Of a DNA stretch of 64,000 nucleotides, positions 53,591-63,234 are shown in pieces. How positions within the stretch are numbered: the first letter of the stretch is position 1; each line of letters starts with the position of its first letter. Position numbers and translations under genes: made by a program. Origin of the DNA: Brachybacterium aquaticum (GTDB lineage Bacteria > Actinomycetota > Actinomycetes > Actinomycetales > Dermabacteraceae); the NCBI RefSeq assembly GCF_014204755.1, contig NZ_JACHLZ010000001.1, positions 1,364,001 to 1,428,000 on the forward strand, written 5' to 3'. Under the pieces are notes generated by a model. The model had not been told where the DNA came from and searched no databases. It saw nothing but the letters and a program-made list of their open reading frames with translations.

Positions 53591-54530
53591 CCTCTTCCTC
53601 CTCGTCCTGGCCCCGCTTGCGGGTGCGGACCGCGCGTCGGGGGCGATGGTCTGGGGTGCGGCTGACGGGCGCGTCGGCCCCGGGCTGCGTCGTGTCGGCG
53701 CCGTCGGCCGTCTCGTGCGGCACCGCCGCCGTCCCGGATGTCTCGGTGTCCTCCGGCTCCTCGGCGTCGAGGTCCTGGAACTGCTTGCGCACGCGGAAGA
53801 CCTGTGCCGCCGGGAAGAACGCGGCGAAGACCCACCACTGGAAGGCATAGGACAGGTGCGGGCCGAGGCCCGTGTCCGGTGCCTCGAGGGCGGTGGGTCG
53901 GGGACCGGCAGGGTCCTCCGCGACCAGGTCGCCGTAGGCCTGGGTCACCAGCGCGGTGTACTCGAGACTGAGCAGGGAGGCGATCTGGGGCGGGTTCACG
54001 GAGTGCGCCTGTCCGGGCGGCGGGACGCGGTCCAGGACGGGCTCGGCGGGGCGGAGGCGGGCGGTGACGGTCACCTCGCCGCTCGGGATCGCAGGCGGGT
54101 CCGCAGGGATGGAGCCGCTGCTGGCCGTGGAGTCCTCCGGGACCCAGCCGCGCACGATCAGCAGCGTCGTGCCGTCCTCGGCGGTGAAGGGGACGAGCTG
54201 CCAGAAGCCGATCTGCCCGCCGATCTGGCGGTTGCGGACGTAGAGCACGCAGTCTGGGTCCTGGCAGTAGCTGCCGCGCATCTGCACCGGGGTCCAGGTC
54301 TCGGAGGTGGGCAGCGGCGCCTGCGGATCGGGCATCGCCTCGTCAAGCGGGATCGGGGCGGCCTCGTAGTTGGCCTCGACGACCGCGGCCTGGTCGCGAC
54401 GGTCCTCGAAGCGGCCCCACTGCCAGAAGCCCAGTCCCACGCAGACGGCGGTGAGGACCAGCACGGCCACGAGTCCGAGGAGGTTGTCGCGGCTGAGCAG
54501 GAGTCGTCGGCGGGCGGAGCGGTCGCTCAT
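53562..54530 (-). CDS. SURF1 family cytochrome c oxidase assembly protein
   Basis: The 322-residue protein has the SURF1 layout: an N-terminal membrane helix ('LLGLVAVLVLTAVCVGLGFW' then QWGR), an extracytoplasmic domain with 'PVQMRGSY', 'RNRQIGGQIGFWQLVPF' and 'LLIVRGWVP', and a second helix near 'LSYAFQWWVFAAFFPA'. SURF1 helps insert heme into cytochrome oxidase. The C-terminal 75 residues are a disordered charged tail. It lies in a four-gene minus-strand operon with 4-bp overlaps. Confidence 0.9.
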   Translation of the reverse strand: MSDRSARRRLLLSRDNLLGLVAVLVLTAVCVGLGFWQWGRFEDRRDQAAVVEANYEAAPIPLDEAMPDPQAPLPTSETWTPVQMRGSYCQDPDCVLYVRNRQIGGQIGFWQLVPFTAEDGTTLLIVRGWVPEDSTASSGSIPADPPAIPSGEVTVTARLRPAEPVLDRVPPPGQAHSVNPPQIASLLSLEYTALVTQAYGDLVAEDPAGPRPTALEAPDTGLGPHLSYAFQWWVFAAFFPAAQVFRVRKQFQDLDAEEPEDTETSGTAAVPHETADGADTTQPGADAPVSRTPDHRPRRAVRTRKRGQDEEEEDALIDQRRQ

Positions 54531-55096
54531 CCGCGGGCCGGTGCCGCGGCACCCACCTCAGGCAGTGCGGTGACGGTGGTGCTGATACCGGTTGTGCTGA
54601 TTCCGGCGGAGCCGATGTGGGCGGAGCTGAGGCTCCCGGCCGTCCCCTCGAGCATACCGGCGAGGTCCTCGATCGCGAAGTCGACGAGGAGCACGAACAT
54701 CACCACCGTCGCCGCGGTGAGCAGCAGACCGAGGGCCGTCGCGGTGATGGTGAGGCCCAGGCGGAGGCGGGGCCGGTGACGGCGGGGCTTCGCGGGCGGG
54801 AAGCCGTAGTCCTCGTCCTGCAGATGGTTCTGGGACCACATGCCCGGGTTCAGGACGGAGACGGGGTACTGCTCGACCCGGGAGCGCGGGCGGGCACCGC
54901 TGGCAGGGACGTCCTCGGAGTCCTGCAGCGGCGCCGCGCCCGTGGTACCGGGCCGGTCCGACCGCCAGAGCCTCCACCCCGCCGGCACCGGCCCCCAGGC
55001 GGGGGAGGGCCGGAAGTCCGCCGGCGGGACCCACCCGTCATGCGGGGGCTCCGGCCAGTTCGGCGGCGGGTTGAAGCTCGGGCGCTGGGAGGTCAC
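54527..55096 (-). CDS. Small membrane protein with NPPPNWP/W-rich N-terminal module
   Basis: I do not recognise a family. The 189-residue protein starts with a Pro/Trp-rich stretch ('[16 protein letters not shown]', '[15 protein letters not shown]') of about 45 residues that recurs in the larger protein encoded just upstream, has a basic segment (about 100-112) and one membrane helix at about 113-137, then a short Ser/Thr-rich outside tail. Start is a GTG (55096-55094) overlapping the upstream stop. Its stop overlaps SURF1. A shared role with its larger neighbour is likely. Confidence 0.75.
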   Translation of the reverse strand: MTSQRPSFNPPPNWPEPPHDGWVPPADFRPSPAWGPVPAGWRLWRSDRPGTTGAAPLQDSEDVPASGARPRSRVEQYPVSVLNPGMWSQNHLQDEDYGFPPAKPRRHRPRLRLGLTITATALGLLLTAATVVMFVLLVDFAIEDLAGMLEGTAGSLSSAHIGSAGISTTGISTTVTALPEVGAAAPARG

Positions 55097-57333
55097 GCAG
55101 GGACGTCCCAGGTGTAGTCGTCGGAGTAGGTGGTGAACTGCAGGACGTTGCCGCCCGCACGCTGCACGTCGAACAGGACCACCATGGTGTACTCGTCGCC
55201 CGCCTGGAAGCCGTTGTCCGGCGAGAAGCTGACGCCGGAGCCCTTCAGCCCGAACGACTCGGTGGCCGGATCGACGACGCCGCCGTAGGGGGTCTTCACG
55301 CCGAACTGGTACGGATTCAGACCGTCGAAGGTGCCCTCGGTGACGGTGAGCTTCGCCGTCACCTTGAGGTACTCGCCGAACTCGGGCTCCTCGACCGCGC
55401 CGCCGTACTCGGACTCGAGGTCCGCGGCCTTCACGTACTCCATGTGCACAGCGATGGTGCCGGTCCCGTCGGTGCCGACGATGTTGACCGGCTCGGCCGA
55501 CGGGTCGATGGTCGCCAGGTCGGTCGGGGTCGGGTTGTCGACCGCCTCCTCGGTGGCCGTCTCCGTGGGCTCGTCGGTCGGCCCGTCCGTCGCCTCGTCC
55601 GTGGTCGCCTCGTCGGTGGGCACCACCTGGGTGGTGGTGGTGCCGCCGCCGGTGGGCTCACCGCCGCGGGGACCCAGCAGCACCACGCCGCCGACGATGA
55701 TCAGCGCGAGCACGAGCAGCACGGCGATGATGCATCCGATCCACCAGAAGCGCTGGATGAAGCCCTTCTTCGGCGGCTCGCCACCGGTGGAGGCGGTCCA
55801 GCCGGAGCCGGTGCCGTCCGCCGGGGAGCCCTGGCCGTACGCGCCCGCGGGGTAGTCGGAGGCGGAGCCCTGCCCCGGGTAGTCCGAGGCCGAGCCCTGG
55901 CCGTAGCCGGCCGGCGACGCCTGACCGTAGCCCTGCGCGGGCGACGCCTGGCCGTAGCCCTGCGTCGGCGAGGCCTGGCCGTAGCCCTGGGCGGGCGAGG
56001 CCTGGCCGTAGCCCTGCTGCTGATCGCCGTACCCCTGAGCAGGGGACGCCTGGCCCTGGCCGTACTCGGCGGGGGACGCCTGGCCGTAGCCCTGCGTGGG
56101 GGAGGCCTGGCCGTAGCCCTGCTGCTGGTCGCCGTAGCCCGGCTGCTGGCCATAGCCCTGCTGACCCGGAGCGGCGGCCGACGGCGCCTGGCCGTCCCCG
56201 CTCTGCCCGGAGCCCTGCGCGGCGTACGCACCGGCGGCAGCGCCGCCCGCGACGGCCGCGCCCGCAGCGGCCGCGCCCCAGCCGGTGCCCTGGCCCTGCT
56301 GATCCTGCCCCTGCTGATCCTGACCCTGCCCGTACTGCCCCTGCTGCGAGGAGTACTGGTACTGGCCGTACTGACCGCTGCCGTACTGACCGCTGCCGAA
56401 CTGACCCTGGTCGCCCTGGCCGGCGTCGGTCGTCGGCTGCGCCGACTCGTACGGTGCCTGCTGGGCGAGATCCGCCTGGAGGTCCGGACCGGCGTACTCC
56501 GCCGTCTCGGGAGCCTGCGAGTCGGTCACCTGGGACTCGGTCGACTCGGCCTCGGTCGGCTCCGAGGCGGCGGCCTGGACGTCGGGCGACTGCCCGTCGA
56601 CGGCAGCGGCGTGCTGGCCGGAGTCCGCGACGTGGGTCGCGTCGTCGGCGTCGTCCGCCGCGCCCGCGCCGGAGGACGTGCCGTAGGAGTTCTGTGCGCT
56701 GGAGGAGTCCTGAGCCCCGTAGGGGTTCTGGGCTCCGTGGGCGCCGTCGACGGCCTCGGCGGATCCCGACGAGGACTCGGCGACGGACGCGCCGTTGTCG
56801 CCCGCACTCCCGCCCTGCTCCTGACCGGCGGAAGCATGCTGGCCGTAGGGGTCGATCGAGCCGTACGCCCCCGCAGAGCCGGCGCCCGCGGCACCCGCAC
56901 CGGCAGCAGCGCCGGCATCGTCGCCCGTGCGCTGGTCGGTGGAGGCAACGCGCGACGCGTCGTCGTCGGAGGCGGCGTAGCCCTGCTCGGAGGACTGATG
57001 CGCGACCGGAGCCTGCTCGGCCTGCACCGGCTCCGCAGCTGCGGGCTCGGAGGAGACGGGCTCAGTAGAGACGGGCTCAGAAGAGACCCGCTCAGAAGAG
57101 ACCGGCTCAGAAGAGACCGGCTCGGCCGACGCCTGCTCACCGGCGCCCTGCTCAGCGGCTCCCTGCTCGGCAGGAGCCTGCGCCGGTGCGGCGGGAGCCT
57201 CGTCGGCCGCGACCCAGAAGTTCCACCCCTCCGGTGCGGGGCCCCACGACGGATCCGGCTGCCAGCCGGGCGGCGGGCTCCACTGCGGATCGTCGATGGG
57301 CCAGTTCGGCGGAGGATTGAAGCGATAGGCCAT
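55093..57333 (-). CDS. Large single-pass membrane protein with prion-like Q/G/Y/S/A region and DUF4352-like outer domain
   Basis: The 746-residue protein has four parts. (1) Residues 1-42 are the Pro/Trp module ('[20 protein letters not shown]', '[15 protein letters not shown]'). (2) About 43-520 is low complexity: Ala/Glu/Ser-rich (EPVSS repeats), then Gln/Gly/Tyr/Ser-rich with about six GYGQASP units and related QGQ/SGQYG repeats. (3) One membrane helix at about 528-553 ('[20 protein letters not shown]') preceded by '[10 protein letters not shown]', so the repeats face the cytoplasm. (4) A Thr-rich stalk and an outer beta domain like DUF4352 ('[10 protein letters not shown]', '[16 protein letters not shown]', '[16 protein letters not shown]'). 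ATG (57333) behind GGAAGGTG. Function unknown. Confidence 0.85.
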   Translation of the reverse strand: MAYRFNPPPNWPIDDPQWSPPPGWQPDPSWGPAPEGWNFWVAADEAPAAPAQAPAEQGAAEQGAGEQASAEPVSSEPVSSERVSSEPVSTEPVSSEPAAAEPVQAEQAPVAHQSSEQGYAASDDDASRVASTDQRTGDDAGAAAGAGAAGAGSAGAYGSIDPYGQHASAGQEQGGSAGDNGASVAESSSGSAEAVDGAHGAQNPYGAQDSSSAQNSYGTSSGAGAADDADDATHVADSGQHAAAVDGQSPDVQAAASEPTEAESTESQVTDSQAPETAEYAGPDLQADLAQQAPYESAQPTTDAGQGDQGQFGSGQYGSGQYGQYQYSSQQGQYGQGQDQQGQDQQGQGTGWGAAAAGAAVAGGAAAGAYAAQGSGQSGDGQAPSAAAPGQQGYGQQPGYGDQQQGYGQASPTQGYGQASPAEYGQGQASPAQGYGDQQQGYGQASPAQGYGQASPTQGYGQASPAQGYGQASPAGYGQGSASDYPGQGSASDYPAGAYGQGSPADGTGSGWTASTGGEPPKKGFIQRFWWIGCIIAVLLVLALIIVGGVVLLGPRGGEPTGGGTTTTQVVPTDEATTDEATDGPTDEPTETATEEAVDNPTPTDLATIDPSAEPVNIVGTDGTGTIAVHMEYVKAADLESEYGGAVEEPEFGEYLKVTAKLTVTEGTFDGLNPYQFGVKTPYGGVVDPATESFGLKGSGVSFSPDNGFQAGDEYTMVVLFDVQRAGGNVLQFTTYSDDYTWDVPA

Positions 57334-57491
57334 CAGATGGCACCTTCCAAGGCTGTGGGCGTAGTCGGGCTCCCCCCATGGGTCCCGACCGTGTCTCGCC
57401 CCGTATCGTAGAACACACACGCACGCCCGGGCGGCGCGCCCCACCGCCCGGAAGGGCCGGATCGCGCACGCCCCGACACCGAGGAGTCCGC
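57334..57491. promoter_or_regulatory. Divergent promoter region of the prion-like gene and fabG
   Basis: The 158-bp space between divergent start codons contains TATCGT on the plus strand (about 57404-57409) and the overlapping TACGAT on the minus strand, both acceptable -10 boxes, so the two directions may compete. The fabG ribosome site is GAGGAG. Confidence 0.4.
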
Positions 57492-58217
57492 ATGTCCGAG
57501 AGCACCACCGAGCCCCGCAGCGTCCTGATCACCGGAGGCAACCGCGGCATCGGCCGCGCCATCGCCGAGGAGTTCGTGCGCCGCGGCGACAAGGTGGCGG
57601 TCACCAGCCGCTCCGGCGAGGGCGGCCCCGAGGGCGCACTGACCGTCGTCGCGGACGTCACCGACGGGGACAGCCTCGACGCCGCGATCAAGGCCGCCGA
57701 GGAGGCGAACGGCCCCATCGAGGTGCTCGTCGCGAACGCCGGCATCACCGACGACCAGCTGCTGCTGCGCATGAGCGACGAGTCCTTCGAGACCGTGCTG
57801 GACACGAACCTCACCGGCTCCTTCCGCACCGTCAAGCGGGTCATCAAGTCGATGATGCGCAAGAAGAAGGGCCGCATCGTGCTGATCTCCTCGGTGGTGG
57901 GCCTGTACGGCTCGCCCGGTCAGGTGAACTACGCCGCCTCCAAGTCGGGCCTGATCGGCATCGCCCGCGCCCTGACCCGTGAGCTCGGCTCCCGCGGCAT
58001 CACCGCGAACGTCGTCGCTCCCGGCTACATCGACACCGAGATGACCCAGGCGCTGTCCGAGGAGCTGCAGGACTCCTACCGCAAGGCCATTCCCGCCGGG
58101 CGCTTCGCGGACCCGACGGAGGTCGCGCGCGTGGTCTCCTTCCTCGCGAGCGACGATGCGGCGTACATCTCGGGCGCCGTCATCCCCGTCGACGGCGGCC
58201 TTGGCATGGGACACTGA
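57492..58217 (+). CDS. fabG: 3-oxoacyl-ACP reductase (SDR family)
   Basis: FabG reduces 3-oxoacyl-ACP in fatty-acid elongation. The 241-residue SDR has '[15 protein letters not shown]' (NADPH loop), '[10 protein letters not shown]', catalytic Ser in '[15 protein letters not shown]', the YxxxK motif in '[12 protein letters not shown]', and '[11 protein letters not shown]'. The C-terminal '[16 protein letters not shown]' matches FabG/MabA. Unlike mycobacteria, no inhA follows; the next gene is an unrelated phosphatase. ATG at 57492. Confidence 0.92.
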   Translation: MSESTTEPRSVLITGGNRGIGRAIAEEFVRRGDKVAVTSRSGEGGPEGALTVVADVTDGDSLDAAIKAAEEANGPIEVLVANAGITDDQLLLRMSDESFETVLDTNLTGSFRTVKRVIKSMMRKKKGRIVLISSVVGLYGSPGQVNYAASKSGLIGIARALTRELGSRGITANVVAPGYIDTEMTQALSEELQDSYRKAIPAGRFADPTEVARVVSFLASDDAAYISGAVIPVDGGLGMGH

Positions 58218-58262
58218 GTCCCGACCCCTCCACTGCGATCCCTAAGGCGTGAACCCACCCCG

Positions 58263-58790
58263 ATGTCCTCTTCCGACCCCGCCAGTCGCCTGCTGCTCCT
58301 GATGCGCCACGGAAAGGCGGAGAACAGCTCCGGCCAGCCCGACCACGACCGCGCGCTGGCCGAGCGCGGAGAGTCCCAGGCACGTCTGGTGGGGGAGTAC
58401 CTCGCCTCGCAGAACGTGCAGGTCTCCCGTGTGCTGCTCTCTGACTCCGCCCGCACCGTCCAGACCTGGGAGGCCGTGGTCTCCCAGATGCCCGGCTTCG
58501 ACGGGAAGGTCACCCGCCACGAGGAGATCTACACCGGCGGCCCGGCAGAGCTGCTCTCGCTGCTCGGCGGCGTGAAGGACAAGCACACGGTGGTGATGGT
58601 GGTGGGCCATGAGCCCACCATCTCCTCGCTCACCACGCTGCTGGCCGACGAGCACTCGGACGCCGGCTCCCTCGCCCAGGCCCGCATCGGCATGCCGACC
58701 GGCGGCATGGCCGTGCTCTCCGGCGCGCTGGAGGACTGGGGCTCCCTCGGGGAGGAGTCGCTGACGCTGCACACCATCGTGCGCCCCTGA
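58263..58790 (+). CDS. SixA-like histidine phosphatase
   Basis: The 175-residue protein has the RHG motif in 'LLLLMRHGKAENSS', 'DHDRALAERGESQARLVGEY', 'LLSDSARTVQTWE' and the second catalytic His in 'VMVVGHEPTISSL'. This is the SixA-type branch of the histidine phosphatase superfamily, which acts on phosphohistidine or small phosphate esters; the substrate is unknown. The start ATG at 58263 has only a distant AAGGCG. A strong terminator follows. Confidence 0.88.
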   Translation: MSSSDPASRLLLLMRHGKAENSSGQPDHDRALAERGESQARLVGEYLASQNVQVSRVLLSDSARTVQTWEAVVSQMPGFDGKVTRHEEIYTGGPAELLSLLGGVKDKHTVVMVVGHEPTISSLTTLLADEHSDAGSLAQARIGMPTGGMAVLSGALEDWGSLGEESLTLHTIVRP

Positions 58791-58798
58791 CGCAGCAC

Positions 58799-58853
58799 CG
58801 ACAGCACGACGCCCGTCCTTCCCGGGTGGGGGAGGGCGGGCGTCGTCGTGTCG
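58799..58853. terminator. Bidirectional terminator between sixA-like gene and serB
   Basis: About 24-base arms (CGACAGCACGACGCCCGTCC... and ...GGGCGGGCGTCGTCGTGTCG) pair with few mismatches around GGGT. It separates convergent genes. Confidence 0.8.
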
Positions 58854-58860
58854 GCCGGAA

Positions 58861-58908
58861 GTCCGTCTGCCGGGAGAGTCCGTCTGCAGGGAGAGTCCGT
58901 CGGCCGAC
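58861..58908. repeat. Tandem repeat, 2.8 x 17 bp
   Basis: GTCCGTCTGCCGGGAGA, GTCCGTCTGCAGGGAGA and a partial third unit GTCCGTCGGCCGAC follow each other next to the terminator. It is non-coding. Confidence 0.8.
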
Positions 58909-58914
58909 GGGCGC

Positions 58915-59660
58915 TCAGCGCGCGGCCGCCGCCTCGAAGTGCGGCCACGCCTGAAGCAGCGAGTCCCCGTCGAGCTCGACGTCGGCCACAGCCCGCAGCG
59001 CGGGCTTGGCGTGCCAGGCGATGCCGGTCCCGGCGGCGACGAGCATCTCGCGGTCGTTCGCACCGTCGCCCATCGCGATGATCCGCCCGGCCGGCACCCC
59101 GTACCGCGCGGCGAGCTCCTCCAGGGTGCGGCGCTTGACCGACCCGTCCACGATCTCGCCGGTCACCTGCCCGGTGAAGCGGCCGCCCGTGATCTCGAAG
59201 CGGTTGGCGAGGACATGATCGATGCCGACCTCTGCGGCGAGCTCGTCGATCACCTCGTGGAAGCCGCCGGAGACGAGCGCCGTCACCCAGCCCGCCTCGC
59301 GGGCGCGGCGCATCAGCTCGAGCGCACCGGGGGTGGGCACCAGCGACGCCCGCACGGTGGCGAGCACGCCCTCGTCCAGTCCCTCCAGCAGCGCCACCCG
59401 GGCGCGCAGCGACTGGGAGAAGTCCAGCTCGCCGCGCATGGCGGCGGTGGTGATCGCCTCGACCTCATCGCGCACACCGGCGTGCTCGGCCACCAGCTCG
59501 ATGACCTCCTGGGTGAGGAAGGTCGAGTCGACGTCGGAGACCAGCAGGCCGGTCACGGCGGGGCGGGCGGTGCCTCCGGCGGTGTCGGACAGGGCGTCCT
59601 CACGCGGGGGCGCCGCGGCCCCGGGGGCTCCGGGGGCCGCGGCGCCTGGTACTTCGTCCC

Positions 59661-59664
<4 letters not shown>
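58915..59664 (-). CDS. serB: Phosphoserine phosphatase (HAD family)
   Basis: SerB completes serine synthesis. The 249-residue protein has HAD motif I in '[19 protein letters not shown]', motif II Ser in '[13 protein letters not shown]', the Lys region '[11 protein letters not shown]', and motif III '[14 protein letters not shown]'. It lacks the N-terminal ACT domains of mycobacterial SerB2. I start at the GTG (59664-59662) because it overlaps the glgC stop (GTGA), giving a short Ala/Pro-rich tail; the frame is open further upstream but only as antisense of glgC. The operon order is glgC-serB. Confidence 0.9.
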
Positions 59665-60902
<1,238 letters not shown>

Positions 60903-60908
60903 GGTGCG

Positions 60909-60914
60909 AGGATA
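60909..60914 (-). promoter_or_regulatory. -10 box TATCCT of glgC, leaderless arrangement
   Basis: On the minus strand TATCCT is followed by 6 bases and the ATG at 60902. An inverted repeat GACCG-GTT-CGGTC (60946-60958) lies in the shared region with glgM and could be a control site. Confidence 0.6.
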
Positions 60915-61036
60915 GACCAAACGTGGCGCCCGTCACGGGGAGAACGACCGGTTCGGTCACCCCCGCCCTGACGACCCTTCGGGGACCGTGCGGGAGCCCG
61001 CATTTCTTGTCGATAGAAGGAGAACAGGAGCTCGTC

Positions 61037-62230
61037 ATGCGCGTCGATCTGCTCACGAAGGAATATCCCCCGGAGGTCTACGGCGGCGCCGGGGTGCACG
61101 TCGCCGAGCTCACCAAGGTCCTGCGACCGCACATCGACGTGCGCGTGCGCGCCTTCGGTGCCGAGCGCGAGGAGGAGGGGACCTTCTCGTACACCATCCC
61201 CGCCGAGCTGGAGGGCGCCAACGCCGCCTTGTCCACCCTCGGCACCGACCTGCTGATCGCCGCGGACTGCGCCGGCGCCGACCTCATCCACTCCCACACC
61301 TGGTACGTGAACTTCGCCGGACACATCGCCTCGCTGCTGCACGGCGCCCCGCACGTCCTCTCCGCCCACTCGCTGGAGCCGCTGCGGCCGTGGAAGGCCG
61401 AGCAGCTCGGCGGCGGCTACAAGGTCTCCTCCTTCGCCGAGCGCACCGCCTACGAGGGCGCGGCCGGGGTCATCGCCGTCTCGGGCGGCATGCGCGAGGA
61501 CATCCTGCGCGCCTACCCGAGCGTCGACCCGGCGAAGGTGCACGTGGTCCACAACGGCATCGACATCGACTCCTGGTCCCCGAACCCTGAGACCTCCGCC
61601 CTGACCTCGCGCGGCATCGATCCCGAGGCGCCGACGATCGTGTTCGTCGGCCGCATCACCCGCCAGAAGGGCCTGCCCTACTTCCTGCGCGCCGTGCGCG
61701 AGCTGCCCGACGGCATCCAGGTGGTGCTGTGCGCGGGCGCGCCGGACACCCCGGAGATCGCCAAGGAGGTCGACGACCTCGTCGCCGAGCTGCAGCAGAC
61801 CCGCACCGGGGTGCACCTGATCACTGAGATGCTGCCGCGCGACCAGCTCACCCAGATCCTCACCCACGCCACCACCTTCGTGTGCCCGAGCGTGTACGAG
61901 CCGCTGGGGATCGTGAACCTCGAGGCGATGGCCTGCGGCATCCCCGTGGTCGCCTCCGCCACCGGCGGCATCCCCGAGGTCGTCGACGACGGCGTGACCG
62001 GCTACCTGGTCCCGATCGAGCAGGTCACCGACGGCACCGGCACCCCTGTCGACCCCGAGAAGTTCGTCGGTGACCTGCGCGACACCCTCGTGAAGATGGT
62101 CTCCGACCCGGCACGCGCCAAGGAGATGGGCGAGGCCTCGCGCCGCCGCGCCGCCGAACACTTCTCCTGGACCTCGATCGCGGAGCGCACCCTGGAGGTC
62201 TACCGCACGGTCATCGAGCAGGCCGGCTGA
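61037..62230 (+). CDS. glgM: GT4 glycosyltransferase: glycogen synthase GlgA / maltose-1-phosphate synthase GlgM (actinobacterial type)
   Basis: The 397-residue GT4 enzyme has 'MRVDLLTKEYPPEVYGGAGV' (acceptor domain), 'HSHTWYVNFAG', 'VFVGRITRQKGLPYFLRAV', and the nucleotide-sugar motif 'CPSVYEPLGIVNLEAMACG' with both Glu. Actinobacterial proteins of this type, once called GlgA, were shown in mycobacteria to join ADP-glucose and glucose-1-phosphate (GlgM); which activity dominates here cannot be told. ATG at 61037 behind ACAGGAG. Divergent from glgC. Confidence 0.93.
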   Translation: MRVDLLTKEYPPEVYGGAGVHVAELTKVLRPHIDVRVRAFGAEREEEGTFSYTIPAELEGANAALSTLGTDLLIAADCAGADLIHSHTWYVNFAGHIASLLHGAPHVLSAHSLEPLRPWKAEQLGGGYKVSSFAERTAYEGAAGVIAVSGGMREDILRAYPSVDPAKVHVVHNGIDIDSWSPNPETSALTSRGIDPEAPTIVFVGRITRQKGLPYFLRAVRELPDGIQVVLCAGAPDTPEIAKEVDDLVAELQQTRTGVHLITEMLPRDQLTQILTHATTFVCPSVYEPLGIVNLEAMACGIPVVASATGGIPEVVDDGVTGYLVPIEQVTDGTGTPVDPEKFVGDLRDTLVKMVSDPARAKEMGEASRRRAAEHFSWTSIAERTLEVYRTVIEQAG

Positions 62231-62231
62231 T

Positions 62232-62251
62232 CCTCAGCCGGTCGCCTCGGC
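62232..62251. repeat. 20-bp direct repeat, left copy
   Basis: CCTCAGCCGGTCGCCTCGGC occurs here and, identical, at 62447-62466. On the minus strand the right copy encodes the last residues (AEATG) and stop of the downstream gene, so the left copy looks like a duplicated gene end. Confidence 0.85.
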
Positions 62252-62294
62252 GCCGGGGGTGCCGGCGACGGGGCGGCCGGTGGCGGGGTGATGC

Positions 62295-62379
62295 GTTCAC
62301 TGGCGCTCTGTCGTTCACTGGCGCTATGCGGTGATGGTCGCCGTATCCGGGGCTGGTTCCCCGTATGGCGCCAGTGAAC
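62295..62379. repeat. Dispersed palindromic repeat, copy B
   Basis: The arms GTTCACTGGCGCTATGCGG (62313-62331) and CCGTATGGCGCCAGTGAAC (62361-62379) are complementary at 17 of 19 bases. The left arm start GTTCACTGGCGCT is also duplicated at 62295-62307. The middle and right arm match copy A at 39550-39614. It lies in the 218-bp gap between glgM and the next gene, which holds no gene. Confidence 0.8.
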
Positions 62380-62446
62380 GCAGCGGCCGGAGCCGTGCCG
62401 ACCGTGGGAGCAGGAGCAAGGCCGTTCGACAGGCCTCGGCCGGTCG

Positions 62447-62466
62447 CCTCAGCCGGTCGCCTCGGC
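62447..62466. repeat. 20-bp direct repeat, right copy
   Basis: Identical to 62232-62251. The two copies bracket the 195-bp stretch that holds palindromic repeat copy B. A partial extra copy (GCCTCGGCCGGTCGCCTC) abuts it on the left. Confidence 0.85.
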
Positions 62467-63234
62467 CACGATCCGCTCCACCGTCTCCACGAGCGCAGAG
62501 CGGGCCGCGTCGTGCAGCTCGTCCAGCAAGCCGCGCCGGGTGAGCGCCTCGGCGAGGTGGACGGTGTGGCCGTGGCCCTCGTCGATCTCGGCGCGGGTGA
62601 GCAGCAGGGTGCGGGCAGCGAGCACCAGCAGGTGCGCGGCGGAGGGGTCCACGTGCCGCGGCAGGGCCGTGGAGATCCAGGTGGCCGGGATGCGCGCCGG
62701 CTCCACCGGCTCGTCGGGCACGAGATCGAGGTCGACACTGCCCTGGGCGGTGCGCTGCAGGGCCTGCAGAAGCTCCTGGCGGGCGCTGCCGGAGGTCGCC
62801 GCGGGCGGGACCTGGGCGCCGACCGGTGCGGCGATGCGGTGCCAGGTCACCGCGTTCACCTGACGGTCCTCGACCTCCACTGCGGTGAGCTGCGGGATCA
62901 GGGTGTGGTCGGCGATCCCGGCGGCGGTCACCACGATCGCCTGCCCCGCCTCGAGGGCGGCGGGGATCGCGGCGGGCGGGCCGACGAGCCCTGCGAGCCG
63001 CCCGGGCACCGGCAGCACGAGGCGCAGCTGCGCGAGCGGCAGGCGCTTCAGCGAGGTCATCCAGTCGAACAAGTCGGCGCCCTGGCCGCTGGGGCCGGAG
63101 CGGCCGAGGCCGAAGCTCATCCGCGCCGCGTCATCCGGACCGAGGTCCCCGCGCAGGTAGGCGGAGGTCCACAGCATCAGCACGGCAGCCCGGGGGAGGG
63201 CGACCAGGTCCCTCCCGGCGGCGGCCTCGCTCAT
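62449..63234 (-). CDS. Conserved hypothetical protein next to the RNB ribonuclease gene
   Basis: The 261-residue protein begins 'SEAAAGRDLVALPRAAVLML' and is predicted to be a soluble alpha/beta protein: 'MTSLKRLPLAQLRLVLPVPG', 'AAIPAALEAGQAIVVTAAG', 'VNAVTWHRIAAP'. It has no signal peptide or membrane helix and no motif I can name. The ATG (63234-63232) overlaps the stop of the RNB gene, so the two are co-translated and may work together in RNA metabolism; that is inference. Confidence 0.78.
   Translation of the reverse strand: MSEAAAGRDLVALPRAAVLMLWTSAYLRGDLGPDDAARMSFGLGRSGPSGQGADLFDWMTSLKRLPLAQLRLVLPVPGRLAGLVGPPAAIPAALEAGQAIVVTAAGIADHTLIPQLTAVEVEDRQVNAVTWHRIAAPVGAQVPPAATSGSARQELLQALQRTAQGSVDLDLVPDEPVEPARIPATWISTALPRHVDPSAAHLLVLAARTLLLTRAEIDEGHGHTVHLAEALTRRGLLDELHDAARSALVETVERIVAEATG

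Noticed and set aside
55790..56170. GYGQASP repeats as a silk- or collagen-like surface polymer
   Set aside because: Positive residues before the single membrane helix put the repeats inside the cell, and there is no export signal before them.
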